59,960 bases of DNA from Betaproteobacteria bacterium (GCA_009923505.1 RFTK01000004.1:1-59960); one strand, 5' to 3'. Numbered from the stretch's first letter, positions 1-9,134 are shown. Numbers and translations: made by a program. The notes: generated by a model from the sequence alone, not told the origin.

Positions 1-533
1 CCACCTTGCGCAAGGTGGCCCCCGGGGTGATCTGGGTGGGGGCTTTGCTGGCCAGCATGTTGTCACTGGGTCGCCTGTTCGAGTCGGACCACCGGGATGG
101 CACGCTGGAGCACCTGGCCTTGTCGCCAGCAGGGTTGTCCTGGCTGGTGGCCGCCAAGATCCTGGCGCACTGGCTGACCTCTGGCCTGCCCCTGGTCTTG
201 CTCGCGCCCCTGCTGGGTCTTCAATTTGATTTGCCTGTGGACTCGCTGGTGGTGTTGATGCTGACCCTCTTGATCGGCACGCCGGTGTTGTCCCTGATTG
301 GTGCAATTGGTGCGGCGCTCACCCTGGGGGTGCGAGGCGGCGGCGTGCTGTTGTCGCTCCTGGTATTGCCTTTGTTCGTGCCGGTGCTGGTGTTCGGGGC
401 AGGGGCGGTGGAATCTCAGATGGCAGGCCTGGGTATCGAGGCGCATGTTTCCATCCTCATGGCCTTGTTGTTGCCCGCTGCCGCGCTCAGCCCGTGGGCT
501 TGCGCCGTTGCGTTGCGGATCGCGCTGGAATGA
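1..533 (+). CDS. ccmB: Haem exporter permease CcmB (5' truncated by window edge)
   Basis: This is the C-terminal part of CcmB, the membrane subunit that works with the ATPase CcmA in System I cytochrome c maturation to release haem-loaded CcmE. The reading frame is open at the left edge, so the TTG at 6 used by the ORF track is probably not the start. About 177 residues remain of a protein usually near 220 aa. The polar loop ESDHRDGTLEHLALSP is typical of CcmB and is followed by several hydrophobic helices. ccmA is expected just left of the window. The 156-bp gap to ccmC contrasts with the overlapping genes that follow. Confidence 0.9.
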   Translation, partial: TLRKVAPGVIWVGALLASMLSLGRLFESDHRDGTLEHLALSPAGLSWLVAAKILAHWLTSGLPLVLLAPLLGLQFDLPVDSLVVLMLTLLIGTPVLSLIGAIGAALTLGVRGGGVLLSLLVLPLFVPVLVFGAGAVESQMAGLGIEAHVSILMALLLPAAALSPWACAVALRIALE

Positions 534-618
534 CCCGGATGTCGGCACATGACGCGCCAGCGTTCAGCATGACGTGTGCAGACCTTGTCCAGTACAGGAG
601 TCGCTTGACCATGGTCAA

Positions 619-646
619 TTCAGGCCCATCGGGACCCCCCTAAAAT
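619..646 (+). promoter_or_regulatory. Possible promoter for ccmC onwards
   Basis: The 156-bp ccmB-ccmC gap holds TTCAGG and TAAAAT separated by 16 bp, with the ATG of ccmC 43 bp further on. The -35 is poor, so this is only a candidate internal promoter. Just before the ATG lies a small GGGG/CCCC inverted repeat that could pair in the RNA. Confidence 0.25.
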
Positions 647-689
647 CTTCACCATTCGACCTCATTCCCTTGGGGGTATCCCCGATCTT

Positions 690-1433
690 ATGAACCTATT
701 TCATTACGCCTCACCCCAACCCTTTTATGGGTTGGCTGGGCGTTGCTGGCCCTGGCTCGCCGCGCTGGCGACCGTGCTGGGCATGGCGGGGTTGTGGCTG
801 GGGTTGGCCGTGGCGCCGACCGATGCGCAACAGGGTGAGGGCTACCGCATCATCTTCGTGCACGTGCCCGCCTCGTGGATGTCCATGATCATCTACCTGG
901 CCATGGCATTCTGGGGAGTGCTGGGTCTGGCCTTCAACACCCGCCTGTCGGGCATGATGACCCGGGCGCTCGCGCCCACGGGGGCCATCTTTGCTTTTCT
1001 GTCCCTGTGGACCGGGGCGTTGTGGGGCAAGCCCATGTGGGGCACATGGTGGGTGTGGGATGCCCGCCTCACGTCCGAGCTGATTCTATTTTTTCTCTAC
1101 CTGGGCTACATCGCGTTGACCTCGGCCATCGATGACCCGCGTCGAGGCGACCGGGCCGGGGCGTTGGTCGCGATTGTGGGCGCCCTCAATGTGCCCATCA
1201 TTTATTTCTCGGTGAAGTGGTGGAACACACTGCACCAAGGCGCCTCGGTGTCGTTGACGCAGGCGCCTTCGATGGCACGACTGATGCTGGTGGCCATGCT
1301 GCTGATGGCGCTGGCTTTCTGGGTGTATGCGATCGCACTGGTGTTGTACCGGGTGCGGACCTTGATCCTGCAGCGTGAACAGCATGCCCAGTGGGTGCGC
1401 GAACTGCCCGAAGTGGCCGGAGGGGCGGCATGA
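690..1433 (+). CDS. ccmC: Haem exporter protein CcmC
   Basis: CcmC binds haem at the periplasmic face of the inner membrane and loads it onto the chaperone CcmE. The 247-residue protein has six hydrophobic segments and the tryptophan-rich WWD signature WGTWWVWDARLTSE at about residues 117-130. Candidate haem-ligand histidines flank it, near residue 58 (FVHVP) and near 182 (NTLHQG). The length matches the family (about 245 aa). Its stop overlaps the start of ccmD by ATGA, showing translational coupling within the ccm operon. Confidence 0.97.
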   Translation: MNLFHYASPQPFYGLAGRCWPWLAALATVLGMAGLWLGLAVAPTDAQQGEGYRIIFVHVPASWMSMIIYLAMAFWGVLGLAFNTRLSGMMTRALAPTGAIFAFLSLWTGALWGKPMWGTWWVWDARLTSELILFFLYLGYIALTSAIDDPRRGDRAGALVAIVGALNVPIIYFSVKWWNTLHQGASVSLTQAPSMARLMLVAMLLMALAFWVYAIALVLYRVRTLILQREQHAQWVRELPEVAGGAA

Positions 1434-1645
1434 GATGGACGTCCTGGGCCGAGTTCTGGGCCATGGGGGGCTATGCTGTGTATGTCTGGGGCAGCTTTGC
1501 CATGACCGCATTCTTGATGGCCGTTGAAGTCTGGCAAGCCCGTCGCCAGCGCGCGAACACACTCACAGCACTGCGACGCGAGCGTGATCTGCTGGCGCAT
1601 GATGCTGAACACCCCACCGCGCCCCATGCCAAGGATGTGCCATGA
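1430..1645 (+). CDS. ccmD: Haem exporter protein CcmD
   Basis: CcmD is a small membrane protein that holds CcmE in the CcmABC complex. The ATG at 1430 overlaps the ccmC stop as ATGA, so I prefer it over the longer ORF-track start at 1391. The 71-residue product has one membrane helix (about residues 8-28, in [18 protein letters not shown]) followed by a charged cytoplasmic tail rich in Arg and Glu, the usual CcmD layout. It also overlaps ccmE by ATGA. Confidence 0.93.
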   Translation: MRWTSWAEFWAMGGYAVYVWGSFAMTAFLMAVEVWQARRQRANTLTALRRERDLLAHDAEHPTAPHAKDVP

Positions 1646-2088
1646 AACCCCGTCATCGACGCTTTCTGCTGATTGCGGCGGGGGTGGCCGTCCTGGCCGT
1701 CACGACGGCCTTTGTGCTCAATGCGTTCCAGAGCAACTTGGTGTTTTTCTTCTCCCCCACACAGATCGCCCAGGGCGAGGCGCCCAAGGGGCGTGTGTTC
1801 CGGGTCGGTGGCATGGTCAAGGAAGGCAGTGTCAAGCGCGATCAGGTGCTGGTGGAATTTGTGGTCACCGACACGATCCATGAGACACCGGTCCGTTACA
1901 GTGGACTCCTGCCCGACCTCTTCAAGGAGGGCAAGGGCGTCGTGGCCCAAGGCACGCTCGATGAGCAGGGCCTGTTTGTCGCCAGCGAGGTGCTGGCCAA
2001 GCACGACGAAAACTACATGCCCCCCGAAGCCCAGCACGCGCTGGACAAGGCCGCTGCTGCCAAAGCGGCTCAAACCGTCAAGCCCTGA
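1642..2088 (+). CDS. ccmE: Periplasmic haem chaperone CcmE
   Basis: CcmE covalently binds haem and hands it to the CcmF/H lyase. The 148-residue protein has a single N-terminal signal anchor (about residues 7-27) and a periplasmic OB-fold. The haem-attachment motif HxxxY is intact as HDENY, with His121 and Tyr125, followed by the flexible C-terminal tail seen in the family. It starts by ATGA overlap with ccmD and ends 8 bp before ccmF. Confidence 0.97.
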   Translation: MKPRHRRFLLIAAGVAVLAVTTAFVLNAFQSNLVFFFSPTQIAQGEAPKGRVFRVGGMVKEGSVKRDQVLVEFVVTDTIHETPVRYSGLLPDLFKEGKGVVAQGTLDEQGLFVASEVLAKHDENYMPPEAQHALDKAAAAKAAQTVKP

Positions 2089-2096
2089 GAGCTCTC

Positions 2097-4055
2097 ATGA
2101 TTCCTGAACTTGGACACTTTGCCCTGATCCTCGCCCTGCTGGTGGCGGTGGTGCAGGGGGTATTTCCGTTGTGGGGCACGCTCAACCGCAATGCTGCCTG
2201 GCAGTCGCTGGCTCGCCCCTCCGCCCTGATGCAAGCTTCGCTGGTGGCGCTGGCCTTCGCCTGTCTGTCATCGTCCTTTCTGTCCAACGATTTCTCGGTG
2301 GTGTACGTGGCGCAGCATTCCAACACCTTGCTGCCCAAGCCCTATCAGTTGGCCGCGGTGTGGGGGGGACACGAGGGTTCTTTGCTGCTCTGGGTGTTGA
2401 TGCTCGCCTTGTGGAGTGCGGCGGTGGCGGTGTTCTCCGCCAGCTTGCCCCTGGCGATGGTGGCGCGGGTGCTGGGGGTGCTGGGGTTGGTGTCGATCGG
2501 CTTTTTGAGCTTCATTCTCACCACGTCGAATCCGTTTGAACGTCTGCTGCCGCCCGCCCAGGAGGGTCGCGACCTGAACCCGCTGTTGCAAGACCCGGGA
2601 CTGGTGATCCATCCGCCCATGCTCTACATGGGGTATGTGGGCCTGTCGGTGGCGTTTGCCTTTGCCATCGCAGCGTTGTTGTCGGGTCGCCTGGACGCGG
2701 CCTGGGCCCGCTGGTCGCGTCCCTGGACGGTCATCGCCTGGACCTTCCTGACCTTCGGCATTGGTCTGGGATCCTGGTGGGCGTACTACGAACTGGGCTG
2801 GGGCGGTTGGTGGTTCTGGGACCCGGTGGAAAACGCCTCACTCATGCCCTGGCTGGTGGCCACCGCCTTGATCCACTCGCTCATGGTCACCGAGAAGCGT
2901 GGCAGCTTCAAGGCCTGGACCGTGTTGCTGGCCATTGGCGCGTTTTCTTTGTCGCTCTTGGGAACCTTCCTGGTGCGCTCCGGGGTCCTGACCTCGGTGC
3001 ATGCGTTTGCATCCGATCCCTCGCGGGGCGTGTTCATCTTGCTGTTCCTGGCCGTGGTGGTGGGGAGTTCACTCACGCTCTTTGCCTGGCGTGCACCACA
3101 GGTCACCTTGGGAGGCAGCATGGGGCTGCTCTCGCGCGAGACGTTTCTGTTGATGAACAGTGTGCTGCTGGTCGTGGCCACCGGGGCTGTGTTGCTGGGC
3201 ACGATCTACCCGCTCGTGATTGATGCGCTGAATCTGGGCAAACTGTCGGTGGGACCGCCGTACTTCAACCTGGTCTTTGCACCGCTGATGGTGCCGCTGC
3301 TGTTCATCATGATCCCGGGCACGGTGGCGCGCTGGCGCGAAGCGAAACTCTCCGAGCTCGTGGTCGAACTGCGCTGGGTCGGATGCGTCGCCCTGCTGGT
3401 GGGCAACGTCGCTCCGTTGGCCTTTGGAACCTGGTCTGTGGGGACCGCTCTGGGCTGGACACTGGGGGCCTGGGTCGGTCTGGGGACGCTGTGGCAGGTG
3501 GTGCAGCGTTTGCGCAAGCCTGGCCGCATCCCGGCCTCGTTCTGGGGCATGCACCTGGCGCATCTGGGCATGGCGGTGCTGGTGGTGGGCGTCACCGGCG
3601 TGAAATCCTTTGAAGTCGAGCGGGACGTGCGCATGGGCCTGGGCGACGAGGTGACGATTGCCCCTTACACCTTCCGTCTGGTGGACATGAAAAACGTGCA
3701 AGGCCCGAATTACCGGGCCGTGCGTGCCGAGGTGCACGTGCTGCGCAATGGCCAGCCCTTGGAAGTGTTATCGCCTGAAAAGCGCAACTACTTTTCTACC
3801 GCCATGCCCATGACCGAGGCGGCCATCGATTCGGGTTTCATGCGCGATCTGTATGTGTCGTTGGGAGACCGCCTCGAGGGTGAGCGTCCCGAGTGGAGCA
3901 TGCGCGTGTACTACAAGCCTTTTGTGCCCTGGCTGTGGGGAGGCGTGTTGCTGATGGTGTTCGGGGGTGTGGCTGCAGCGCTCGACCGCCGCTACCGCAA
4001 GACACAGGGGGCCGATGACCTGGCTGAAGCTTCAGCGGCGGCGCGAGCGGGTTGA
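2097..4055 (+). CDS. ccmF: Cytochrome c haem lyase subunit CcmF
   Basis: CcmF is the large polytopic part of the System I haem lyase, which ligates haem to apocytochrome CXXCH sites and reduces the haem iron. At 652 aa it matches the family length (about 650). It has many membrane helices, and the WWD domain GWGGWWFWDPVENAS lies near residue 237. A large periplasmic loop sits close to the C-terminus, before a last membrane segment. It lies between ccmE and ccmG in the expected order. Confidence 0.97.
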   Translation: MIPELGHFALILALLVAVVQGVFPLWGTLNRNAAWQSLARPSALMQASLVALAFACLSSSFLSNDFSVVYVAQHSNTLLPKPYQLAAVWGGHEGSLLLWVLMLALWSAAVAVFSASLPLAMVARVLGVLGLVSIGFLSFILTTSNPFERLLPPAQEGRDLNPLLQDPGLVIHPPMLYMGYVGLSVAFAFAIAALLSGRLDAAWARWSRPWTVIAWTFLTFGIGLGSWWAYYELGWGGWWFWDPVENASLMPWLVATALIHSLMVTEKRGSFKAWTVLLAIGAFSLSLLGTFLVRSGVLTSVHAFASDPSRGVFILLFLAVVVGSSLTLFAWRAPQVTLGGSMGLLSRETFLLMNSVLLVVATGAVLLGTIYPLVIDALNLGKLSVGPPYFNLVFAPLMVPLLFIMIPGTVARWREAKLSELVVELRWVGCVALLVGNVAPLAFGTWSVGTALGWTLGAWVGLGTLWQVVQRLRKPGRIPASFWGMHLAHLGMAVLVVGVTGVKSFEVERDVRMGLGDEVTIAPYTFRLVDMKNVQGPNYRAVRAEVHVLRNGQPLEVLSPEKRNYFSTAMPMTEAAIDSGFMRDLYVSLGDRLEGERPEWSMRVYYKPFVPWLWGGVLLMVFGGVAAALDRRYRKTQGADDLAEASAAARAG

Positions 4056-4065
4056 TGTCAACGAC

Positions 4066-4647
4066 ATGAAAAAATTTCTCATTCCCCTGGCCCTGTTTCT
4101 GGGCTTGGTGGTCTTCCTGGCCGTGGGGCTCAAGCGGGATCCGCGCGAGATCCCCTCGCCCCTCATCAACAAGCCCGCACCGGCCTTCAGCCTGCCCACC
4201 CTGGAAGGGGGCGAACCCTTTTCCCCGCAAAGCTTGCAGGGCAAGGTGTGGATGCTCAACGTTTGGGCCACCTGGTGCGTGGCGTGTCGTGAAGAGCATC
4301 CGGTGCTGGTGGCCTTTGCCCGTCAGAACGCAGTGCCTATTGTGGGTCTGAGCTACAAGGAAATTCAGCCGCAGGACGAAGCCCAGGGCAAGCTGGCGCC
4401 CGAGGCCAAGCTGCAACTGGCCCGTGATCGCAGCAAAGTATGGCTGGCGCGTCACGGCAACCCGTATGCGCTGTCGGTGATGGACCTCGATGGTCGCGTG
4501 GGAATCGACTACGGGGTGTATGGCGTGCCAGAGACCTATGTGATCGACCGTCAGGGCGTCATCCGCTACAAGCGTGTCGGTGTGGTGACGCCAGCACTCT
4601 TGAGTGAAAAGATCCTGCCCCTCATCCGGGAGCTGGAGAAATCATGA
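4066..4647 (+). CDS. ccmG: Thiol:disulfide interchange protein CcmG (DsbE)
   Basis: This periplasmic, membrane-anchored thioredoxin-like reductant keeps apocytochrome cysteines reduced before haem ligation. The product is 193 aa when started at the ATG at 4066, which directly precedes the hydrophobic anchor KKFLIPLALFLGLVVFLAV. The ORF-track start at 3967 lies inside ccmF and is unlikely. An in-frame ATG at 4015 is a second choice. The active site is WCVAC (Cys71 and Cys74), and the cis-Pro region GVYGVPETYVID is present. It overlaps ccmH by ATGA. Confidence 0.95.
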   Translation: MKKFLIPLALFLGLVVFLAVGLKRDPREIPSPLINKPAPAFSLPTLEGGEPFSPQSLQGKVWMLNVWATWCVACREEHPVLVAFARQNAVPIVGLSYKEIQPQDEAQGKLAPEAKLQLARDRSKVWLARHGNPYALSVMDLDGRVGIDYGVYGVPETYVIDRQGVIRYKRVGVVTPALLSEKILPLIRELEKS

Positions 4648-5120
4648 GCTCGCATTTCCGTCGAGTCCCCCAAGCGCTGCTTGGCCTGGTGTTGCTTGCC
4701 CACGTCGTCCTGGCATCCGCCCGCGAGGCCGCACCGCGGGCTGAGGATCCGGTGGTGGAGGCCCGTCTGGTGGCCATTGCCGATGAGTTGCGTTGTCTGG
4801 TGTGCCAGAACGAGTCGCTGGCGTCCTCGCATGCCGAGCTCGCCGAGGACTTGCGTCGCGAGGTGCGGGGCCTGATCCGCGAGGGCAAGTCCGACGCGGA
4901 AGTCAAACGCTTCCTGGTCGACCGCTACGGCGATTTCGTGTTGTACCGTCCCGAGGTCAAGCCGCTGACCTGGGCGTTGTGGTTCGGTCCCTTTGCGCTG
5001 CTCGTGTTGGCCTTGGTGGTGCTGGGGCGTTACCTGCGCCAGCGCCGCACTCAGGTGCCGCGGGTGACCACCCTGAGCGAGGCCGACCGTGCCCGTGCCG
5101 AGCAACTGCTGAAGGATTGA
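4644..5120 (+). CDS. ccmH: Cytochrome c maturation protein CcmH
   Basis: CcmH is a periplasmic thiol protein that presents reduced apocytochrome c to CcmF. The 158-residue product has an N-terminal signal sequence and the redox motif LRCLVCQN (Cys51, Cys54), followed by the conserved three-helix region ending DRYGDFVLYRPEVK. A single C-terminal membrane anchor and a basic cytoplasmic tail follow. In E. coli, CcmH is fused to a CcmI-like domain. Here the two are separate genes, as in most other proteobacteria. Confidence 0.96.
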   Translation: MSSHFRRVPQALLGLVLLAHVVLASAREAAPRAEDPVVEARLVAIADELRCLVCQNESLASSHAELAEDLRREVRGLIREGKSDAEVKRFLVDRYGDFVLYRPEVKPLTWALWFGPFALLVLALVVLGRYLRQRRTQVPRVTTLSEADRARAEQLLKD

Positions 5121-5121
5121 T

Positions 5122-6477
5122 GTGAACCCCGTGGTGCTGTTTCTGGTGGTGGTGCTGGCGCTCTGCGTCGGCGTGGCGTGGGTCTGGTGGCGGGTGCTCA
5201 AGCGGGCGGCGCATGCCACGGCGGATGCTTCTGAAGGTGACCGGGTCGGTTCCAATGTGGCGGTGTATCGCGAGCAACTGGCCGAGTTGGAGCGCGACCG
5301 GCAACAAGGACTGCTCACCGAACTCGAGTACACCCAGGTGCGAGACGAACTCAGCCGACGCTTGCTGGAAGATGCCGATCGTGCTGCAGACACCGGAAAC
5401 CGGCTGAGTTCGCGAGAACGCGCTGCCGCTGATACAACAGCCCCCAGCCGTTCACGGCGCTGGCTGGCTCTGGGCCTGGCCTTGTATATGCCGTTGGCGG
5501 GGCTGGGTCTGTATGGCTGGCTGGGGCAGCCACTGGCACTCGACCCCGTGGCCTTGTCACAGGGCCAACCGGATCACACCGTGGACCCACGCAAGCTCAC
5601 CGAGATGGTGGCCAAGCTCGAGCAACGCCTGAGCGAAGAGCCGCAGCAACTGGAGGGGTGGATCATGCTGGCGCGCGTGCAACGTGCGCTCGAGCGTTTT
5701 GAGGAGTCAGCCCAGGCCTACGCCCGTGCGCTGCGTCTCAGTGCCAATGACGATGTGGCGATCGAACGCGCCGAGGTGCTGGCGCGTGGGCGTGGCAGCT
5801 TTGAGGGCGAGCCCTGGCAGATCATCCAGGGCGTGCTCAAAGCCGACCCCGACCATGAGGCCGCGCGTTTGCTGGCGGGCAGCGCCGCCTATTCCGAAGG
5901 GCGCTACGCGGTGGCGTTGATGCACTGGAAGCGGGTGCAAAGCCGCATTGCGGCGGGTGCCCCGGACAAGGCCGAGCTCGACGACGCCATTGCACAAGCC
6001 GAGGCCAAGCTGGGCACCCAGCCGGGGGGACCTGTGGGTGTGCCGAACGCCGAGCAGGCCGCAGGCCGTGCGCCCCCTGCATCCGTGGCTCAAGGGACAG
6101 GGACGTCCCCCGGACCAGGCGCTTCCTCAGCGTCGACCCGTATCACCGGCCGGGTGGTGTTGGCGCCGGCGCTGACTGCCAAGGTCTCACCGGGCGACAC
6201 CGTGTTCATCTACGCCACACCCACCCAGGGCTCGCGCATGCCGCTGGCCATTGTGCGCACCACGGTGGGCCAGTTACCGTTCAATTTCGTGCTGGATGAG
6301 TCCACGGCCATGAACCCGCAGGCATCGCTGGCAGGGCAGACGCAGGTGACGTTGCGTGCACGCATCTCCAGCACGGGCAATGCGATGTCCCAGCCCGGTG
6401 ACCTGGGCGTCATGAAAACACCGGTGAGCGTTGGTTCGACAGGTGTGGAGTTGAAGATCGAGGGGCTATCACCCTGA
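5122..6477 (+). CDS. ccmI: Cytochrome c maturation protein CcmI (CycH), TPR protein
   Basis: CcmI is an apocytochrome c chaperone that binds the C-terminus of the substrate. A GTG start at 5122 follows the ccmH stop by 1 bp; the ATG at 5120 runs straight into a stop. The 451-residue product has a membrane segment at 3-24, a cytoplasmic loop with VYREQLAELERD, a second helix near 115-135, then TPR-like repeats (about 155-290). A C-terminal periplasmic beta domain begins near ITGRVVLAPAL. This is the last gene of the ccm operon. Confidence 0.93.
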   Translation: MNPVVLFLVVVLALCVGVAWVWWRVLKRAAHATADASEGDRVGSNVAVYREQLAELERDRQQGLLTELEYTQVRDELSRRLLEDADRAADTGNRLSSRERAAADTTAPSRSRRWLALGLALYMPLAGLGLYGWLGQPLALDPVALSQGQPDHTVDPRKLTEMVAKLEQRLSEEPQQLEGWIMLARVQRALERFEESAQAYARALRLSANDDVAIERAEVLARGRGSFEGEPWQIIQGVLKADPDHEAARLLAGSAAYSEGRYAVALMHWKRVQSRIAAGAPDKAELDDAIAQAEAKLGTQPGGPVGVPNAEQAAGRAPPASVAQGTGTSPGPGASSASTRITGRVVLAPALTAKVSPGDTVFIYATPTQGSRMPLAIVRTTVGQLPFNFVLDESTAMNPQASLAGQTQVTLRARISSTGNAMSQPGDLGVMKTPVSVGSTGVELKIEGLSP

Positions 6478-6487
6478 TCAGGCCAGC

Positions 6488-6520
6488 GCGCCCGATGCGG
6501 TGACCGCGGGCCACGGGCGC
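6488..6520. terminator. Hairpin between convergent ccmI and response-regulator genes
   Basis: GCGCCCG at 6488 pairs with CGGGCGC at 6514, with an inner GCGG/CCGC pair, in the 59-bp gap between convergent genes. No T-run follows on either strand, so factor-independent termination is uncertain. Confidence 0.35.
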
Positions 6521-6536
6521 ATGCCACACAGTGCAC

Positions 6537-7139
6537 TCACCCCATCAACAAGCCATGCGTGCGGGCAAAGTGCAGGGTTTGCGTGCGGCTCTTCACACCC
6601 AGACGGCGGAACAGGCGCCACAAATGCACCTTGACCGTGTGCTCGCTGATGTTGAGTTCGTTGGCGATGTCGCGGTTACTCAGGCCTCGGTCTAGCATGA
6701 GGATCAGCTGTTTTTGACGCTTGGACAGTTTGGTGTCGCCGGGTGCGGCTGCCGCTTCTTCGTCGGTCGAGACATCGGCGGCGAGGAGTCCTTGCAGCCC
6801 GTTGGAAATATCCTGCGCAGGGGCGGATTTTTCCAGGTACAGATCAGCCCCGGCCTCGATGCAGGTTTCTTCGGCTTCTCCGGCCGGCATGGCCGAGATA
6901 ACCGCCAACGGAATGTCGGGGTACAGGCTCTTGATGTCGCTCACTGCCGACGCGCCTTTCACGCCGGGCAGCAGCAAGTCCAGCACAAACAATTCGGGCG
7001 CACCGTTTTTGATGATGGCGGCTTGCAGCTCGCTGAGCTTTTCCAACTCGACCACCTTGCTCGCCGGACGCAACCGACGCAGCAACATCCCGATGGCCTG
7101 TCGCACCAGGGGGTGGTCATCGATGACGTACAAACTCAT
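6537..7139 (-). CDS. LuxR/NarL-type response regulator
   Basis: This is a two-component transcription regulator of 200 aa. The receiver domain (about 1-115) is complete, with acidic Asp7/Asp8, phospho-acceptor Asp54 (FVLDLLLPG), Ser82 and Lys104. A linker rich in Ala and Glu leads to a LuxR-type helix-turn-helix at 138-198 (LSNRDIANELNISEHTVKVHL). It is the last gene of the minus-strand trpS operon, starting 14 bp after the trpS stop. No histidine kinase lies in the window, so its partner and targets are unknown. Confidence 0.9.
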   Translation of the reverse strand: MSLYVIDDHPLVRQAIGMLLRRLRPASKVVELEKLSELQAAIIKNGAPELFVLDLLLPGVKGASAVSDIKSLYPDIPLAVISAMPAGEAEETCIEAGADLYLEKSAPAQDISNGLQGLLAADVSTDEEAAAAPGDTKLSKRQKQLILMLDRGLSNRDIANELNISEHTVKVHLWRLFRRLGVKSRTQTLHFARTHGLLMG

Positions 7140-7153
7140 GACAAAACTCCTGC

Positions 7154-8350
7154 TCAGTAATTCAGGCCCATGGCCTCTCGAACGTCGCGCATGGTCTCGC
7201 GCGCCACCACACGGGCTCGCTCGGTTCCAGCGTCAACGATATCACGGACGATGCGCGGGTTGGCCACATAAGGCGCTGCGCGCACCAGCATCGGTTGCTG
7301 CTCTTTGAGCATGCCGTCGATCACCGGTTGCTTGCACTCGAGGCAGCCGATGCCGGCAGACTTGCATCCTTGCTCGACCCAGCCCCGCACCTCGGGCGAC
7401 GAGTAGACCTTGTGGAACTCCCAGACGGGGCAGCGTGCCGGGTCGCCAGCGTCGGTGCGCTTGACGCGCGCCGGGTCGGTGGGCATGCGCTTGACCTTGA
7501 GCTCCAGGCTGGCTTTGTCTTCGCGGATGGCAATCGAGTTGTTGTAGCTCTTGCTCATCTTGGCGCCGTCGAGTCCGGGCAGCCGGCTGGCTTCGGTGAG
7601 CAGCACCTGAGGCTCAGGCAGGATCACCTTGCCGGTGCCGCGGAAATGGCCTTCCAGACGCTCGCGGTCGTGCGAGTCGAGTTCGGGAGCGGAGGCGATG
7701 TAGCCCATGGCGCCCTCGAGCGCCCGGGTGTCACCGGTTTCCTGAAATTGCTTGCGCGATTTCTCGAAGCGTTTGGCGCTGTCCTTGGGCAGTTTGGCCA
7801 GGCTGGCCTGGATTTTTTCCTCGTAGTGGATCTCGCGACCATAGAGGTGGTTGAAGCGTCGGGCTGCCTCGCGGGTGAGTTCGACATGGCTGGCCTGGTC
7901 CTCGCCCACCGGCACGTACTTGGCCTTGTAGATCAAGATGTCGGCCGCCTGCAGCAGCGGGTAGCCCAGGAATCCGTAGGTGGACAGATCCTTGTCTTTG
8001 AGCTTTTCCTGCTGGTCCTTGTAGGTGGGTACACGCTCGAGCCAGCCCAGGGGCGTGCCCATGGCCAGCAGCGTGAACAGCTCGGCATGTTCGGGCAGTC
8101 GGCTTTGCAGGAAGATGGTGCACTGCTCGGGATCCAGGCCCGCGGCCAGCCAGTCGATCACCATCTCGTAGACGTTTTTCTCGATGACCTCGCGGCTTTC
8201 GTAGTGGGTGGTCAGGGCATGCCAGTCGGCCACGAAGTAAAAGCACTCCATCTCGGACTGCAGGCGAACCCAGTTCTTGAGGGCTCCGTGGTAATGACCC
8301 AGGTGCAAGGCCCCGGTGGGGCGCATGCCAGAGAGAACACGATCTTTCAT
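7154..8350 (-). CDS. trpS: Tryptophanyl-tRNA synthetase
   Basis: This class I aminoacyl-tRNA synthetase charges tRNA-Trp in the cytoplasm. The HIGH-type motif is GALHLGHYHG (residues 13-22) and the KMSKS loop reads AKMSKSYNN (near residue 265). At 398 aa it is of the longer bacterial type; E. coli TrpS is 334 aa. Extra sequence sits in the middle of the protein (KDSAKRFEKSRKQFQETGD). It starts 4 bp after the M50 protease gene and is clearly co-transcribed with it. Such protease-trpS linkage is common in proteobacteria. Confidence 0.97.
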   Translation of the reverse strand: MKDRVLSGMRPTGALHLGHYHGALKNWVRLQSEMECFYFVADWHALTTHYESREVIEKNVYEMVIDWLAAGLDPEQCTIFLQSRLPEHAELFTLLAMGTPLGWLERVPTYKDQQEKLKDKDLSTYGFLGYPLLQAADILIYKAKYVPVGEDQASHVELTREAARRFNHLYGREIHYEEKIQASLAKLPKDSAKRFEKSRKQFQETGDTRALEGAMGYIASAPELDSHDRERLEGHFRGTGKVILPEPQVLLTEASRLPGLDGAKMSKSYNNSIAIREDKASLELKVKRMPTDPARVKRTDAGDPARCPVWEFHKVYSSPEVRGWVEQGCKSAGIGCLECKQPVIDGMLKEQQPMLVRAAPYVANPRIVRDIVDAGTERARVVARETMRDVREAMGLNY

Positions 8351-8354
8351 TGCG

Positions 8355-9023
8355 TCATTTCACCAAAAATTCGAGCGGGCTGAGCACCAGCTTGATCACG
8401 TCAAAGCTCAGGTCCATCAAGGGGTGCATCCACCAGGCACTCAGCACGCCCATCAACACCAGGGCCATCACGATGAAAAAGCCATAGGGCTCGATGCGCG
8501 AGAACATGAGCGCCTGCCGCCATGGCAACAGACCCACGACGATGCGCCCGCCGTCCAAGGGTGGCAGCGGAAACAGGTTGAAGGCAAACATGACCACGTT
8601 GGCCAACATGCCAGCGCGGCACATCTCGAGGAAAAATCGCTCCTGCAGGCCTACGCCCACCAGCACGTACAGTAGCACGCCCCACAGCAAGGCCTGCACC
8701 AGGTTGATCCCAGGCCCGGCCAGTGCGACCCAGATCATGTCGCGCTTGGGGTTGTCCAGACGGTCGAATCGAACCGGCACCGGCTTGGCATAGCCAAACA
8801 GCATGGCGCCCGAGGTGGCAAAGTACAAGGCGAGGGGCATCACCAGGGTGCCCAACCAGTCGATGTGGGGCACAGGGTTGAGGGTGACGCGGCCCATCAT
8901 CCACGCGGTGTTGTCGCCGAAATGCCGCGCCGCGTACCCGTGTGCCGCTTCGTGCAGGGTGATGGCAAACAGCACCGGCAAGGCGTAAATGAGGACGGTC
9001 TGGACCAGATCGGGAAAGTTCAC
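8355..9023 (-). CDS. M50 (site-2-protease) family metalloprotease
   Basis: This is a membrane-embedded zinc protease of the small, PDZ-less S2P class, 222 aa. The zinc motif HEAAH is at residues 24-28 in the first helix, and the second motif NLFPLPPLDGGRI lies near residue 150-160. Further helices surround both. The start is GTG. A CATAAT hexamer ends 6 nt before it and no separate Shine-Dalgarno is seen. The substrate is unknown. Its place between yciO-like and trpS is a widespread proteobacterial arrangement. Confidence 0.9.
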   Translation of the reverse strand: MNFPDLVQTVLIYALPVLFAITLHEAAHGYAARHFGDNTAWMMGRVTLNPVPHIDWLGTLVMPLALYFATSGAMLFGYAKPVPVRFDRLDNPKRDMIWVALAGPGINLVQALLWGVLLYVLVGVGLQERFFLEMCRAGMLANVVMFAFNLFPLPPLDGGRIVVGLLPWRQALMFSRIEPYGFFIVMALVLMGVLSAWWMHPLMDLSFDVIKLVLSPLEFLVK

Positions 9024-9029
9024 CCCTGA

Positions 9030-9035
9030 ATTATG
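9030..9035 (-). promoter_or_regulatory. Candidate -10 for the M50-trpS segment
   Basis: CATAAT on the minus strand ends 6 nt before the GTG at 9023, inside a 111-bp gap that interrupts an otherwise tight operon. If used, transcription would begin at or next to the start codon. No good -35 is visible. Confidence 0.35.
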
Positions 9036-9134
9036 ACTTTGTTATGCCCAACGCCCGCTGACAGCCTGAAATGCCATGCGTTTCACTTAAACAGGAGCGG
9101 TGCGGATGCAACACTTTCGAACTCATGCCGGCCG

